10,810 nt of DNA from Thermoplasmata archaeon. Its GTDB lineage: Archaea > Thermoplasmatota > Thermoplasmata > UBA184. Where the stretch lies: NCBI GenBank assembly GCA_021826525.1, contig JAKAZU010000026.1, positions 1 through 10,810 on the forward strand, given 5' to 3'. This document shows, one piece after another, positions 1 to 6,908 of this stretch; position 1 is the first letter of the stretch; each line of letters opens with the position of its first letter. A model generated the notes under the pieces. The model was not told where the DNA came from and did no database searches. It saw nothing but the letters and a program-made list of their open reading frames with translations. The position numbers and the translations under genes are program-made.

Positions 1-246
1 CCGACCTCCGAACGAGCGCCGTGGCTGGTGCGCCTGTTGAACGTTCCCCTGTTCTTCGTACTGGGCGCGTACCTGCAGCTGGCCGGGCTGGTGCGCAATC
101 GGAGACTACGTCGCTCGGGCGCACCCGATTTGTGCTTCCGGACCACTACAGCGCCGGGGCGTCTTACCTACTCGAGCCGGCGGTTCTGGCGCCTGTCCGC
201 TGCATACTCCCGTGCGTCGATTACGGGACGGTGGGAGGATGACTGA
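1..246 (+). CDS. 3' end of an unidentified gene with one predicted membrane segment (5' truncated)
   Basis: An open frame enters at base 1 and runs 81 codons to a TGA at 244-246, so the gene starts outside the window. I do not recognise the family. Visible features are a hydrophobic stretch at about residues 8-30 of the fragment (WLVRLLNVPLFFVLGAYLQL and onward), which could be one transmembrane helix, followed by a basic segment (RNRRLRRSG) and an Arg/Ser/Thr-rich soluble tail. The basic residues after the helix suggest a cytoplasmic C-terminus under the positive-inside rule. Its stop overlaps the start of the next gene by 8 bases (ATGACTGA, 239-246), which argues for co-translation with that glycosyltransferase. 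It may be the C-terminus of a membrane-bound glycosyltransferase or another envelope-glycan protein, but that is inferred from the neighbour only. A competing frame over the same bases has no hydrophobic segment or recognisable features. Confidence 0.5.
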   Translation, partial: PTSERAPWLVRLLNVPLFFVLGAYLQLAGLVRNRRLRRSGAPDLCFRTTTAPGRLTYSSRRFWRLSAAYSRASITGRWEDD

Positions 247-1192
247 TCCGCTTCCCCCGGCCCCTCCCGAACGCCTCATCGGAGGGGTCGTCGCCTTCGA
301 GGAGGAAGGACGACTCCGGAGCGCGGTCGATTCTCTCCTGGCTCAGCGACTACCGGACCGAGTCGAGTGGGAAGAGCTCCGGATCGTTGTCGGGCTAGAC
401 GATGAGCCGACCGCAACTGTCGCGCGGGAGTGTGCCGGACGAGACCGACGGGTCGTCGTTCTGTACGAGGCCCAGCGTCGAGGCAAGTCGGCCGCACTCG
501 CGGAGATACTCGATCGCGGAGGAGGGGATTACTTCGTTCTCTTGAACGGGGACGCGCAAGCCGCACCGGGCGCGGTCGCCAACCTGATCGAGATGGCCCG
601 TTCGCTTCCCCGGCGACCGTGTGGGGTCATGGGGCGGCCGATGCCCTCCATGGACCGGATCGACGTCTACACCACGGCGCTCGAGATCCTCTGGGCGTAC
701 CACCACCGGTTCCACGAGATCGTCCTATCCCACGACGACGCTCCCCACCTTTCCGACGAGCTTCTCCTGCTCTCCGCGGCCGAGCACCCTCACCTTCCGA
801 GCGGGATCGTCAACGACGGCGCCTATCTCGCCTTCTCGATCCACGAGGCGTGTGGTTCGCTGGGGTACGCACCCACCGCCTACGTGCGCGTCGCGATCCC
901 CCGGACCTGGATCGACCACCTGCGCCAGCGACGGCGCATCCTCTGGGGTCACCTTCAGGCCCGGGACACCTTTGGTCAGGCGCCGGGGACGTTCGCACTT
1001 TACGCCACCCATCATCCGGCCTGGGCGCTCCGCGTCATGTGGGAGGAAGCCTCGGAGCGTCGGCTGGGATTCCGAGCTACGCTGTTGCTCGTCGCGGGAG
1101 AACTCCTCGCGGCGATCGCCGCGGTGTGCGACCAGGGACTCGGACGACACTCGCACGAGGTGTGGAGGCGGGTGGCCGTCTCGCCTCAGTGA
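239..1192 (+). CDS. GT2-type (GT-A fold) glycosyltransferase
   Basis: The 317-residue product looks like an inverting family 2 glycosyltransferase moving a sugar from a nucleotide- or lipid-linked donor. An N-terminal beta strand (IGGVVAFEEEGRL, residues 14-26) leads to LDDEPT (53-58), the usual nucleotide-binding Asp site. RRGKSAAL (80-87) is the Gly-Lys motif seen in this family. LLNGDA (101-106) fills the place of the metal-binding DxD. VND (191-193) sits where the catalytic ED motif is expected, and Q230-RRRILW (to 236) resembles the QxxRW motif of processive GT2 enzymes. One hydrophobic stretch near residues 278-295 may touch the membrane, but there is no multi-helix C-terminal domain. 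ATG at 239 overlaps the upstream stop. GGGAGG (233-238) directly abuts this ATG, too close to serve as a normal ribosome site, so coupled re-initiation is likely. A GTG at 212 would add nine residues and is less likely. Acceptor and product are unknown. The gene converges on the HAD gene with 35 bases between them. Confidence 0.8.
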   Translation: MTDPLPPAPPERLIGGVVAFEEEGRLRSAVDSLLAQRLPDRVEWEELRIVVGLDDEPTATVARECAGRDRRVVVLYEAQRRGKSAALAEILDRGGGDYFVLLNGDAQAAPGAVANLIEMARSLPRRPCGVMGRPMPSMDRIDVYTTALEILWAYHHRFHEIVLSHDDAPHLSDELLLLSAAEHPHLPSGIVNDGAYLAFSIHEACGSLGYAPTAYVRVAIPRTWIDHLRQRRRILWGHLQARDTFGQAPGTFALYATHHPAWALRVMWEEASERRLGFRATLLLVAGELLAAIAAVCDQGLGRHSHEVWRRVAVSPQ

Positions 1193-1227
1193 GCGCCCGG
1201 GTCTGCCCGTCTCCAGCCCGTCCGGAT

Positions 1228-1968
1228 CTACGGGGGAGGGCCCTGCTCGAGCTGCCGCACGACGATGGGGACCTCGAGGAGCGACGTGATCTCGGGTGGA
1301 TCGTCCCCGAACCCGGTTCCGTCCCGGTGGAGCCACACCGAGTGAAGCCCGGCCGCCGCCGCGGCCTTGGCGTCGGTGTAGGCCAGGTTTCCCACGTACA
1401 ACGATTGGTCGGGGCGCACTCCCATGCGGCTCACGGCCCGGTGGAAGAGCTCCGGGTTCGGTTTCGCCACCCGTTCGGTCCCCGAGGAGACGATGCACGC
1501 GAAATGATGGAGGATCCCCGCGTTCGTTAGAATCTCTCGAACGCTCTCCTCGCTGCGCGAATTCGACACGACGCCCATCTCCCGGTGCTCGGCGGCGAGG
1601 AGCTCGAGACAGCGTCGGGCGTCGGAGAACAGGCGGAGGGGCCGCGCGCTCCCCACCAGCCTCGCTCCCCAGTCGCGCACGAACTTCTCGGCGACCGGAA
1701 CGCTCACTTCCCGTCCGCTCGCGCGCTCGAGGGTGCGTTGCCAGAACTCGACGTGCGTGACCCGCTCGGGAGTGTCCGTCTCTCGCTCGACCTCGGCGAA
1801 GGCGTGCGCGAGGTCCTCCGGATCGAACTCGACATAGAGATGGCGCGCGAGCTCCGTCCACCCCGCGTAGTCGCGCTCGTCGATCAGCGTGCCGCCCAGA
1901 TCGAAGAGCACGGCCCGGATCGCCGGGCGGTTCCCCTCCATGGGCGGGGTGGGGCCTCCCGGGGCCAT
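1228..1968 (-). CDS. HAD-superfamily hydrolase with atypical motifs I and IV
   Basis: This is a Rossmann-fold HAD hydrolase of about 246 residues with a helical C1 cap between motifs I and II, the usual subfamily IA build. Motif I is VLFDLGGTL with nucleophile Asp23. The second Asp of the phosphatase signature DxDGT is replaced by Gly25. Motif II is GVVSNS with Ser135, motif III Lys is K169 in AKPNPELF, and motif IV reads YVGNLAYTD, with Asn194 where phosphatases usually have Asp and Asp199 retained. L-2-haloacid dehalogenases also lack the second motif I Asp and carry Asn in motif IV, so phosphatase activity should not be assumed; the substrate is unknown. Three starts are possible: TTG 1971, ATG 1968 and ATG 1941. 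None has a well-spaced ribosome site; 1941 has GGGAGG 13 bases upstream and gives 237 residues. It follows nusA by about 53 bases on the same strand, with no visible promoter, so it may ride on the polymerase transcript. Confidence 0.88.
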   Translation of the reverse strand: MAPGGPTPPMEGNRPAIRAVLFDLGGTLIDERDYAGWTELARHLYVEFDPEDLAHAFAEVERETDTPERVTHVEFWQRTLERASGREVSVPVAEKFVRDWGARLVGSARPLRLFSDARRCLELLAAEHREMGVVSNSRSEESVREILTNAGILHHFACIVSSGTERVAKPNPELFHRAVSRMGVRPDQSLYVGNLAYTDAKAAAAAGLHSVWLHRDGTGFGDDPPEITSLLEVPIVVRQLEQGPPP

Positions 1969-2021
1969 CAACTTGACGGATGCCCCGGTGCCGGGGTAGA
2001 CCCGGCCCGGGAACGGTGCGA

Positions 2022-2447
2022 CTACGCCACGGAGACGCTGACGATGTCCGTGTGCCGGACCAAGATCGCGCGGGCGATCTTGAGCTGCTTGCCTTGCTTG
2101 CCGATCGCGCGGGCCTTCCAGACCGGATCGACCGTCACCGTCACGTGCCGGCCCCGCTCCTTCGGCGCGAACTCGACCTTGATCGGATGGTACGGATAGA
2201 ACACGTTGAGCGCCAGCCGGGCCGGATCGGCCGAGTACTCGACGACCACGATCTCCTTCTTGAGCATCGTCTTCAGGCGCTCGACCAGCACCCCGCCGGG
2301 TCCGATCGCCTTGCGCAGATCCTCCGAGGGGATCAGGAAGATCCGCTTGTCCTCGGCCTCGAGGCAGTCCTTGACCTGGGCGCCCGTCGCCTCCTCGAAG
2401 AGACGGATGTAGGCGATGGTCTCGTTGTCGAGCGTGATCTCCGGCAT
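2022..2447 (-). CDS. nusA: Archaeal NusA-like transcription factor (two KH domains)
   Basis: The 141-residue protein is the short archaeal form of NusA. It has two KH RNA-binding domains and lacks the N-terminal polymerase-binding and S1 domains of bacterial NusA. KH1 has its loop at IGPGG (residues 48-52), followed by a helix and strand (LVERLKTMLKKEIVVVEY). The linker contains NVFYPYHPIKVEF. KH2 has its loop at IGKQG (115-119), followed by KQLKIARAIL. Length and layout match the family, which is thought to bind nascent RNA and influence elongation or termination; the archaeal role is poorly defined. The Lys often present in the first loop (GKGG) is Pro here. The ATG at 2447 lies 25 bases after the rpl30e stop. 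The leader is pyrimidine-rich with no Shine-Dalgarno match, unlike the upstream genes, so translation may depend on coupling. Position directly after rpl30e is the usual archaeal arrangement. Confidence 0.95.
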   Translation of the reverse strand: MPEITLDNETIAYIRLFEEATGAQVKDCLEAEDKRIFLIPSEDLRKAIGPGGVLVERLKTMLKKEIVVVEYSADPARLALNVFYPYHPIKVEFAPKERGRHVTVTVDPVWKARAIGKQGKQLKIARAILVRHTDIVSVSVA

Positions 2448-2472
2448 GGGGAAGGGGTTCGGCGCTTCCCGA

Positions 2473-2763
2473 CTAACCGGTTTCGAGGGTGAGGATCGCG
2501 CTCGATCCCGGATCGAGGATCGCCATCGCGCTGATCGGGTGGGGTCGACCGCAGGCCTGGCCGAGGTCGACCGCGGTGCCTTCGTAGTGATAGATCGGAG
2601 CGGAGCCGATCTTACGACCGGTTCGGAGCGCCTCGTCCGGGCAGCTGGTCGCCACGATCACGAGCCGGGCCTTCTTGGATTCGGCGGCGGCCCGGGTCTC
2701 GGTCACCCCGATGCGGACGGTGCCGGTCTCGAGCGCGACCTTGAGCGCGTGGGCGAGATCCAT
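2473..2763 (-). CDS. rpl30e: Large-subunit ribosomal protein eL30 (L30e)
   Basis: The 96-residue product belongs to the L7Ae/L30e family of RNA-binding proteins of the 50S subunit, which recognise kink-turn-like RNA. It opens with a helix (MDLAHALKVALETGTVRIGV), then has the strand ARLVIVATSCP, where the Asn/Ser-Cys-Pro turn is typical. APIYHYEGTAVDLGQACG contains the conserved Gly-Thr followed by a Leu-Gly helix start, and it ends with AMAILDPGSSAIL, the L30e C-terminal signature. Length is normal for archaea. The ATG at 2763 lies two bases past the rpoA2 stop. GAGGAGGTGG at 2771-2780 gives a 7-base spacing, which fixes this start. Placement between rpoA2 and nusA is the conserved archaeal order and ties its expression to the polymerase operon. 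Confidence 0.95.
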   Translation of the reverse strand: MDLAHALKVALETGTVRIGVTETRAAAESKKARLVIVATSCPDEALRTGRKIGSAPIYHYEGTAVDLGQACGRPHPISAMAILDPGSSAILTLETG

Positions 2764-2765
2764 GT

Positions 2766-4103
2766 TCAGGCCACCTCCTCGGTCCCGTGCGTCGGCGTGC
2801 CGGTCGCGGCGGCCGTTGCGGCGGGGCTGGCGGGCGGGGGCACGACTCCCGGGGGAAGCGCGGTTCGGATGGGCCGGTAGACGAGGTTCACGGCCCCGGT
2901 GCCAAGCGTGATCGGCTGGCCGACGATGATGTTCTCCGCGACGCCGCGCAACTCATCCGTCTCGCCGGTGATCGCGGCGTGCAACAGGTGCGCCGCCGTG
3001 ATCTCGAAGGCGGCGCGAGCGAGCACGCTCGTCTTCTTGCCCGAGATCCCGTGGCGGCCGATCGCGCGAATGTCGCCTTCGTTGGTCATCATGTCGCTCA
3101 CGAGCATCAGGTGACGCACGTCGACCCCGAGTCCCTGCTCGCCGAGCGTGCGGCTCGCTTCATGGATGAGGGCCGTCCGGGCAGCCTCGACGCCGAACAC
3201 CCGGTAGATCTCGAAGACCGAGTTGGTGGTCGTGCGTGCAGCGTCCACCCCGGGGATCTCGAGCACGCCGTCCAGGTTCGATCCCTCGGTGTAGATGACG
3301 TACTCGTCCTTCTCCTTGCGGATCAGCGCGCGCTTGATGCCGGTCACGCCCTTGATGCGGACCGACTTGGCCTCCTCGCTCGCGAGGAGCAGCTTCTTGA
3401 ACGGCATCTCCTCCACGGCCTCCTCCTTCTTCGTCTTGGTGGCCGTGCCGCGATCGTGGAGGTGGATCTCGAGCGAGCGCGTCTCCCCGCCACCCGAGCC
3501 GGGCCGGACCTCGAACAGCCGGGAGTCGAGGTTCTCCGCGAGCGCCGCCTCGATGTCCGCCCGCTTGACGCCGCGCGTGTGCAGCAGCGGGCCCTGCGGG
3601 GAGATCACGACCTTGAGCTCCTCGACGACGGTACCGACCGACGCGACATCGGGCAACGTCGTGACCTCGATCCGGAGCGCGATCTCCTGGACCGCTTCGC
3701 GGTTCGAACGCAGCTTCGGATCGACGTAGACGGTCATCATCGGCGTGGATGGGACCCTCCGCGCGTCGACGAGCTCGATCAGACGCGGGAGTCCGAGCGT
3801 GACGTTCATCTCGGCGACTCCCGCGTAGTGAAAGGTACGCAGGGTCATCTGCGTCCCCGGCTCGCCGATCGACTGCGCGGCGACGATCCCGACGGACTCG
3901 TGCGGGTCGACGAGTGCCTTGTGGAAGCGCTGGGCGACCTCGCGCACGATCTTCGTGGTCTCGCTGGTCGAGAGCTTCTGGCGCAGGAGGCGCTCCTTGA
4001 GCTCGGTGACGAGCGACGGGGGGAACCGGATACCCTCCTTCCGGGCGATCTCGTCGATCTTGCGGCTGAGCGCCTCGCGCCCTCCTCCCTTCTCTTCGAC
4101 CAT
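2766..4103 (-). CDS. rpoA2: DNA-directed RNA polymerase subunit A'' (C-terminal part of the largest subunit)
   Basis: This subunit supplies the C-terminal third of the archaeal equivalent of eukaryotic Rpb1 and bacterial beta-prime. [20 protein letters not shown] (residues 69-88) leads into the trigger loop, with TFHYAG at 90-95 and the catalytic-loop His at 92. [13 protein letters not shown] follows. The C-terminal part carries [32 protein letters not shown] and [18 protein letters not shown], all typical. A 34-residue Pro/Ala/Thr-rich tail follows the usual end. Two ATGs are possible. The one at 4109 overlaps the rpoA1 stop as ATGA but has GGAGG (4113-4117) only 3 bases away. The one at 4103 has the same GGAGG at 9 bases and is preferred; it gives 445 residues. 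No intein or frameshift is seen. It must assemble with A', B and H to make the active centre. Confidence 0.97.
   Translation of the reverse strand: MVEEKGGGREALSRKIDEIARKEGIRFPPSLVTELKERLLRQKLSTSETTKIVREVAQRFHKALVDPHESVGIVAAQSIGEPGTQMTLRTFHYAGVAEMNVTLGLPRLIELVDARRVPSTPMMTVYVDPKLRSNREAVQEIALRIEVTTLPDVASVGTVVEELKVVISPQGPLLHTRGVKRADIEAALAENLDSRLFEVRPGSGGGETRSLEIHLHDRGTATKTKKEEAVEEMPFKKLLLASEEAKSVRIKGVTGIKRALIRKEKDEYVIYTEGSNLDGVLEIPGVDAARTTTNSVFEIYRVFGVEAARTALIHEASRTLGEQGLGVDVRHLMLVSDMMTNEGDIRAIGRHGISGKKTSVLARAAFEITAAHLLHAAITGETDELRGVAENIIVGQPITLGTGAVNLVYRPIRTALPPGVVPPPASPAATAAATGTPTHGTEEVA
2771..2780 (-). promoter_or_regulatory. Shine-Dalgarno site for rpl30e
   Basis: GAGGAGGTGG on the minus strand is the strongest ribosome-binding match in the window. 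It lies within the end of rpoA2, 7 bases before the rpl30e ATG at 2763, and shows that this organism uses an anti-Shine-Dalgarno pairing for internal operon genes. Confidence 0.85.
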
Positions 4104-4105
4104 CT

Positions 4106-6895
4106 TCATTCGCCTCCGAACTCGGGTCCCTCTTCGGGTGCCCCGACCTCTTCGGTCTCCTCCTCTTCCTCGGATTCCTCGAGCTGGGCCTCGGCCTGCA
4201 GATCCATCTCTTCCTCGGTGACGGGCGGCGTCCCGTCGGGGGAGTCAGGTCCGCCCTTGCCGCTCGGGCGGACCCGGCGGCCGAGCACGCGCTCGACGAT
4301 CTCATCGATCGCGACCGGGCGTCCCTGGTAAGAGCGCGTCGGGTCGATGCCGTCCTCTCCGTACTCGTACTGGATGATCGTGCCGGCCGTGTTGCGGACG
4401 GTCCCGTCCGCGGCGACCTTGAGGTCCTCGAGGGCGTTGATCAAGCGGCGCTGCATGTATCCCGACCGGCTCGTTCGAACGGCCGTATCGACCAGCGACT
4501 CCCGGCCTCCCATCGAGTGGAAGAAGTACTCCGTCGGGGAGAGCCCGCTCTTGTAGTTGGAGCTAACGAACCCCCGGGCATCGGCCCCGAGGTCCCCCCG
4601 CTCGAAGTGCGGGAGCGTGCGGCGCACGTAACCCCGCATCAGCCGCTCTCCTCGGACGGACTGCTGACCGACCGCGCCGGCCATCTGCGTCAGATTGAGC
4701 ATCGAACCGCGAGCCCCGGACTTCGCGAGGATCACGGCGGGGTTTTCCAGCCCCAGGTATCGACCCGCGATCTCGCCCGCAGCGTCCCGCGCCTGTCCGA
4801 GCTCGCGTCGTACCATCACCTCGAGCGTCTCTTCCAGCGAGCGCCCGGGCATCTGCTCGAGCTCCCCCTTGCGGTACTGCTCGACCAGTTCGCCGACCTG
4901 GTTCCGAGCGGCCTCGAGCGACTTGCGGATCTCCTTGCGCGCGTTCTCGGGAACGTCTTCGTCATCGATACCGGTCGAGAGGCCTTTCAAACCCATCGCG
5001 GTGATCGACAAGCGGCTCATCTCATCGAGGAACTGGCGCGCGCGCCCCATCCCGTAGTTGCGCGCGATCGCGTCCAGGACGGCTCCCTTCTCGTAGGCGA
5101 TCGCCTTCTTGTCAATCGTCCCGGCCTTGAGGATCCCGTTCTCGATGATGACGGTCGAGTCCGGGTTCGACCCCGGGGTCGCTCCATCGCCCTTCGACCA
5201 GATGTTCGAGCGGAACTCGAGCGTCAGATCGCTCGGGAGGGTCAGGCTGAACAGCTGCTTCCCCAGCCAGTACGGCACGCCGTTCTTGTCCTTCCCCGCG
5301 GGCGGAGGCATCGGGTAGTTGAGCTTCGAGAGCAGGTAGGTGACCTCGTTCTCGTTGAACGACGGGTTCTGGTAGGTCAGCAAGAAGGCTGCGGTGATGT
5401 GGTCGTGCAGCATCCCGATGATCGGTCCGCCGTACCGAGGCGAAAGGATGTGTTCCTCCACCTTCATCAGGACCTTCGCTTCCGCGCGGGCCTCCTGGCT
5501 CTGGAGGACGTGCAGGTTCATCTCGTCGCCATCGAAGTCGGCATTGTACGGCGGGCAGTCGCACAGGTTGAAACGGAACGTTTTGTGCGGCAGGATGCGG
5601 ACCGTGTGGGCCATCATGCTCATCCGGTGCAGGCTCGGCTGCCGGTTGAACAGGACGATGTCCCCGTCGACCAGCTGGCGCTCGACGACGCAGCCGGGGG
5701 AGAGAAGCTCGGCGCACGCCTCCGAGTTCTTTTCCATGACCTTGATGCGTTGTCCGTCCTCGCGGATGAGGTAGTTGACCCCGCAGCGGTATCGTCCGTC
5801 CTCGGTCGGTGGGGGCATCGGGCCGCGCTTGACGAGTTCGCGCGCGATCTCCTGGTTGTGCGCCGTGACCTCCAGCGGAACGGTGAGCCCTCGCGCAATC
5901 TCTGCGGGGACTCCGACCTCGTTGATCGACAGCAACGGGTCCGGGCTGATCACCGTGCGGGCGGAGAAGTTCACCCGCTTTCCCGAGAGGTTCGAACGGA
6001 AGCGGCCGTCCTTGCCCTTCAGGCGCTGGGCGAGGGTCTTGAGGGGACGACCCGACCGGTGACGGGCGGGAGGGATGCCGCTCGTCTGGTTGTCGAAGTA
6101 CGTGGTGACATGGTACTGCAGGAGCTCCCACAGATCCTCGACGACCAACTGCGGCGCGCCCATGTCGCGGTTCTCGCGCAGGCGCTGGTTGATCCGCAGC
6201 ACGTCCACGAGCTTGTGGGTCAGATCGTCCTCGCTACGCTCCCCGCTCTCGAGCGTGATCGATGGCCGCACCTGGACCGGCGGAACGGGAAGGACCGTGA
6301 GCACCATCCACTCCGGGCGCCCGAACTTCGGGTTCAGGCCCAGGTGCAGGACGTCCGCATCGGGGATCCGTTCGAGGCGGGCGCGGACCTCCTTCGGAGT
6401 GATCTTGTGCCCGTTCTCACGGAACGTGGTGGGCTTGTCGAGCAGGATCCGCTGTTGGATCTCGTGGCAGTGGGGGCAAGCACGCTCCTCCTTCGGCTCG
6501 CGCGTGCGCACGACGACGCCCTCCTCGCCCTCGCCGGCGGCGCTCTCGGCGCGCGGGGAAGGGGCGCTCGGCAGGAGCCGACCGCAGGCCCGGCACGTGG
6601 ATTGCAAGAGGCGCTTGATCTCCTTCGCATACCCGACGTGGATGACCGGCATGGCGAGCTCGATGATCCCGAAGTGGCCCGGGCACTCGTTGACCCGCCC
6701 CCCGCAGGTGCGGCAGCGCAGGTTCGGTTCGATCACACCGAGATGGAGATCCATCAGACCCATCTCGATGGGGAACCCGTCGTCGTCGTAGGTGTCGGCC
6801 GTGATGATCTTCGCACCGCTCATGCGCCGGATCTCGTCCGGTGACAGGAAGGCGAACTGGAGGCTTTTGATCCGCTTGGATAGACCCTGCGCCAT
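4106..6895 (-). CDS. rpoA1: DNA-directed RNA polymerase subunit A' (N-terminal part of the largest subunit)
   Basis: The 929-residue protein is the catalytic N-terminal part of the largest polymerase subunit. Two clamp zinc sites are visible: C61/C64/C71/H74 (CRTCGG..CPGHFG) and C101/C104/C140/C143, the latter split by a low-complexity loop. [14 protein letters not shown] and [13 protein letters not shown] precede the active site NADFDGD at 451-457, whose Asp453, 455 and 457 bind the catalytic magnesium. The bridge helix lies at about 787-825 ([20 protein letters not shown]), with Ser800 where Gly is near-universal. The C-terminus is an acidic tail (about 894-929; 18 Asp/Glu of 36). The ATG at 6895 is chosen because AGGAGG (6903-6908) lies 7 bases upstream and the protein then begins like its homologues. 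The frame stays open upstream to 7078, but that part overlaps rpoB and has no homologous look. Eleven bases separate it from the rpoB stop. Confidence 0.97.
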   Translation of the reverse strand: MAQGLSKRIKSLQFAFLSPDEIRRMSGAKIITADTYDDDGFPIEMGLMDLHLGVIEPNLRCRTCGGRVNECPGHFGIIELAMPVIHVGYAKEIKRLLQSTCRACGRLLPSAPSPRAESAAGEGEEGVVVRTREPKEERACPHCHEIQQRILLDKPTTFRENGHKITPKEVRARLERIPDADVLHLGLNPKFGRPEWMVLTVLPVPPVQVRPSITLESGERSEDDLTHKLVDVLRINQRLRENRDMGAPQLVVEDLWELLQYHVTTYFDNQTSGIPPARHRSGRPLKTLAQRLKGKDGRFRSNLSGKRVNFSARTVISPDPLLSINEVGVPAEIARGLTVPLEVTAHNQEIARELVKRGPMPPPTEDGRYRCGVNYLIREDGQRIKVMEKNSEACAELLSPGCVVERQLVDGDIVLFNRQPSLHRMSMMAHTVRILPHKTFRFNLCDCPPYNADFDGDEMNLHVLQSQEARAEAKVLMKVEEHILSPRYGGPIIGMLHDHITAAFLLTYQNPSFNENEVTYLLSKLNYPMPPPAGKDKNGVPYWLGKQLFSLTLPSDLTLEFRSNIWSKGDGATPGSNPDSTVIIENGILKAGTIDKKAIAYEKGAVLDAIARNYGMGRARQFLDEMSRLSITAMGLKGLSTGIDDEDVPENARKEIRKSLEAARNQVGELVEQYRKGELEQMPGRSLEETLEVMVRRELGQARDAAGEIAGRYLGLENPAVILAKSGARGSMLNLTQMAGAVGQQSVRGERLMRGYVRRTLPHFERGDLGADARGFVSSNYKSGLSPTEYFFHSMGGRESLVDTAVRTSRSGYMQRRLINALEDLKVAADGTVRNTAGTIIQYEYGEDGIDPTRSYQGRPVAIDEIVERVLGRRVRPSGKGGPDSPDGTPPVTEEEMDLQAEAQLEESEEEEETEEVGAPEEGPEFGGE
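4113..4117 (-). promoter_or_regulatory. Shine-Dalgarno site for rpoA2
   Basis: GGAGG on the minus strand lies inside the last codons of rpoA1. It is 3 bases from ATG 4109 and 9 bases from ATG 4103, so it favours the third codon of the open frame as the real rpoA2 start. Confidence 0.7.
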
Positions 6896-6902
6896 CGTGG
6901 AA

Positions 6903-6908
6903 CCTCCT
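6903..6908 (-). promoter_or_regulatory. Shine-Dalgarno site for rpoA1
   Basis: AGGAGG on the minus strand (within GTAGGAGGTT) lies 7 bases before the rpoA1 ATG at 6895 and overlaps the rpoB stop codon (6907-6909). It decides the rpoA1 start against the longer open frame that reaches into rpoB. Confidence 0.85.

Noticed and set aside
1193..1227. Possible bidirectional terminator in the convergent gap between the glycosyltransferase and HAD genes
   Set aside because: No T-rich run or convincing hairpin is present in these 35 bases.
1983..1996. GC-rich inverted repeat CCCCGGTGCCGGGG between nusA and the HAD gene, considered as a terminator
   Set aside because: The stem is only 5-6 base pairs and no T-tract follows on either strand. 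Archaeal termination depends mainly on T-runs, so this is probably chance in GC-rich DNA.
2787..4331. A 514-codon open frame on the plus strand opposite rpoA2 and the end of rpoA1
   Set aside because: It crosses the boundary of two well-supported genes and translates to low-complexity Arg/Asp/Leu-rich sequence with no domain.
4517..6844. A 775-codon open frame on the plus strand opposite rpoA1
   Set aside because: It is fully antisense to a gene with every expected polymerase motif. Long antisense frames are expected in GC-rich coding DNA, and its Arg/Asp/Leu/Val-rich translation shows no domain.
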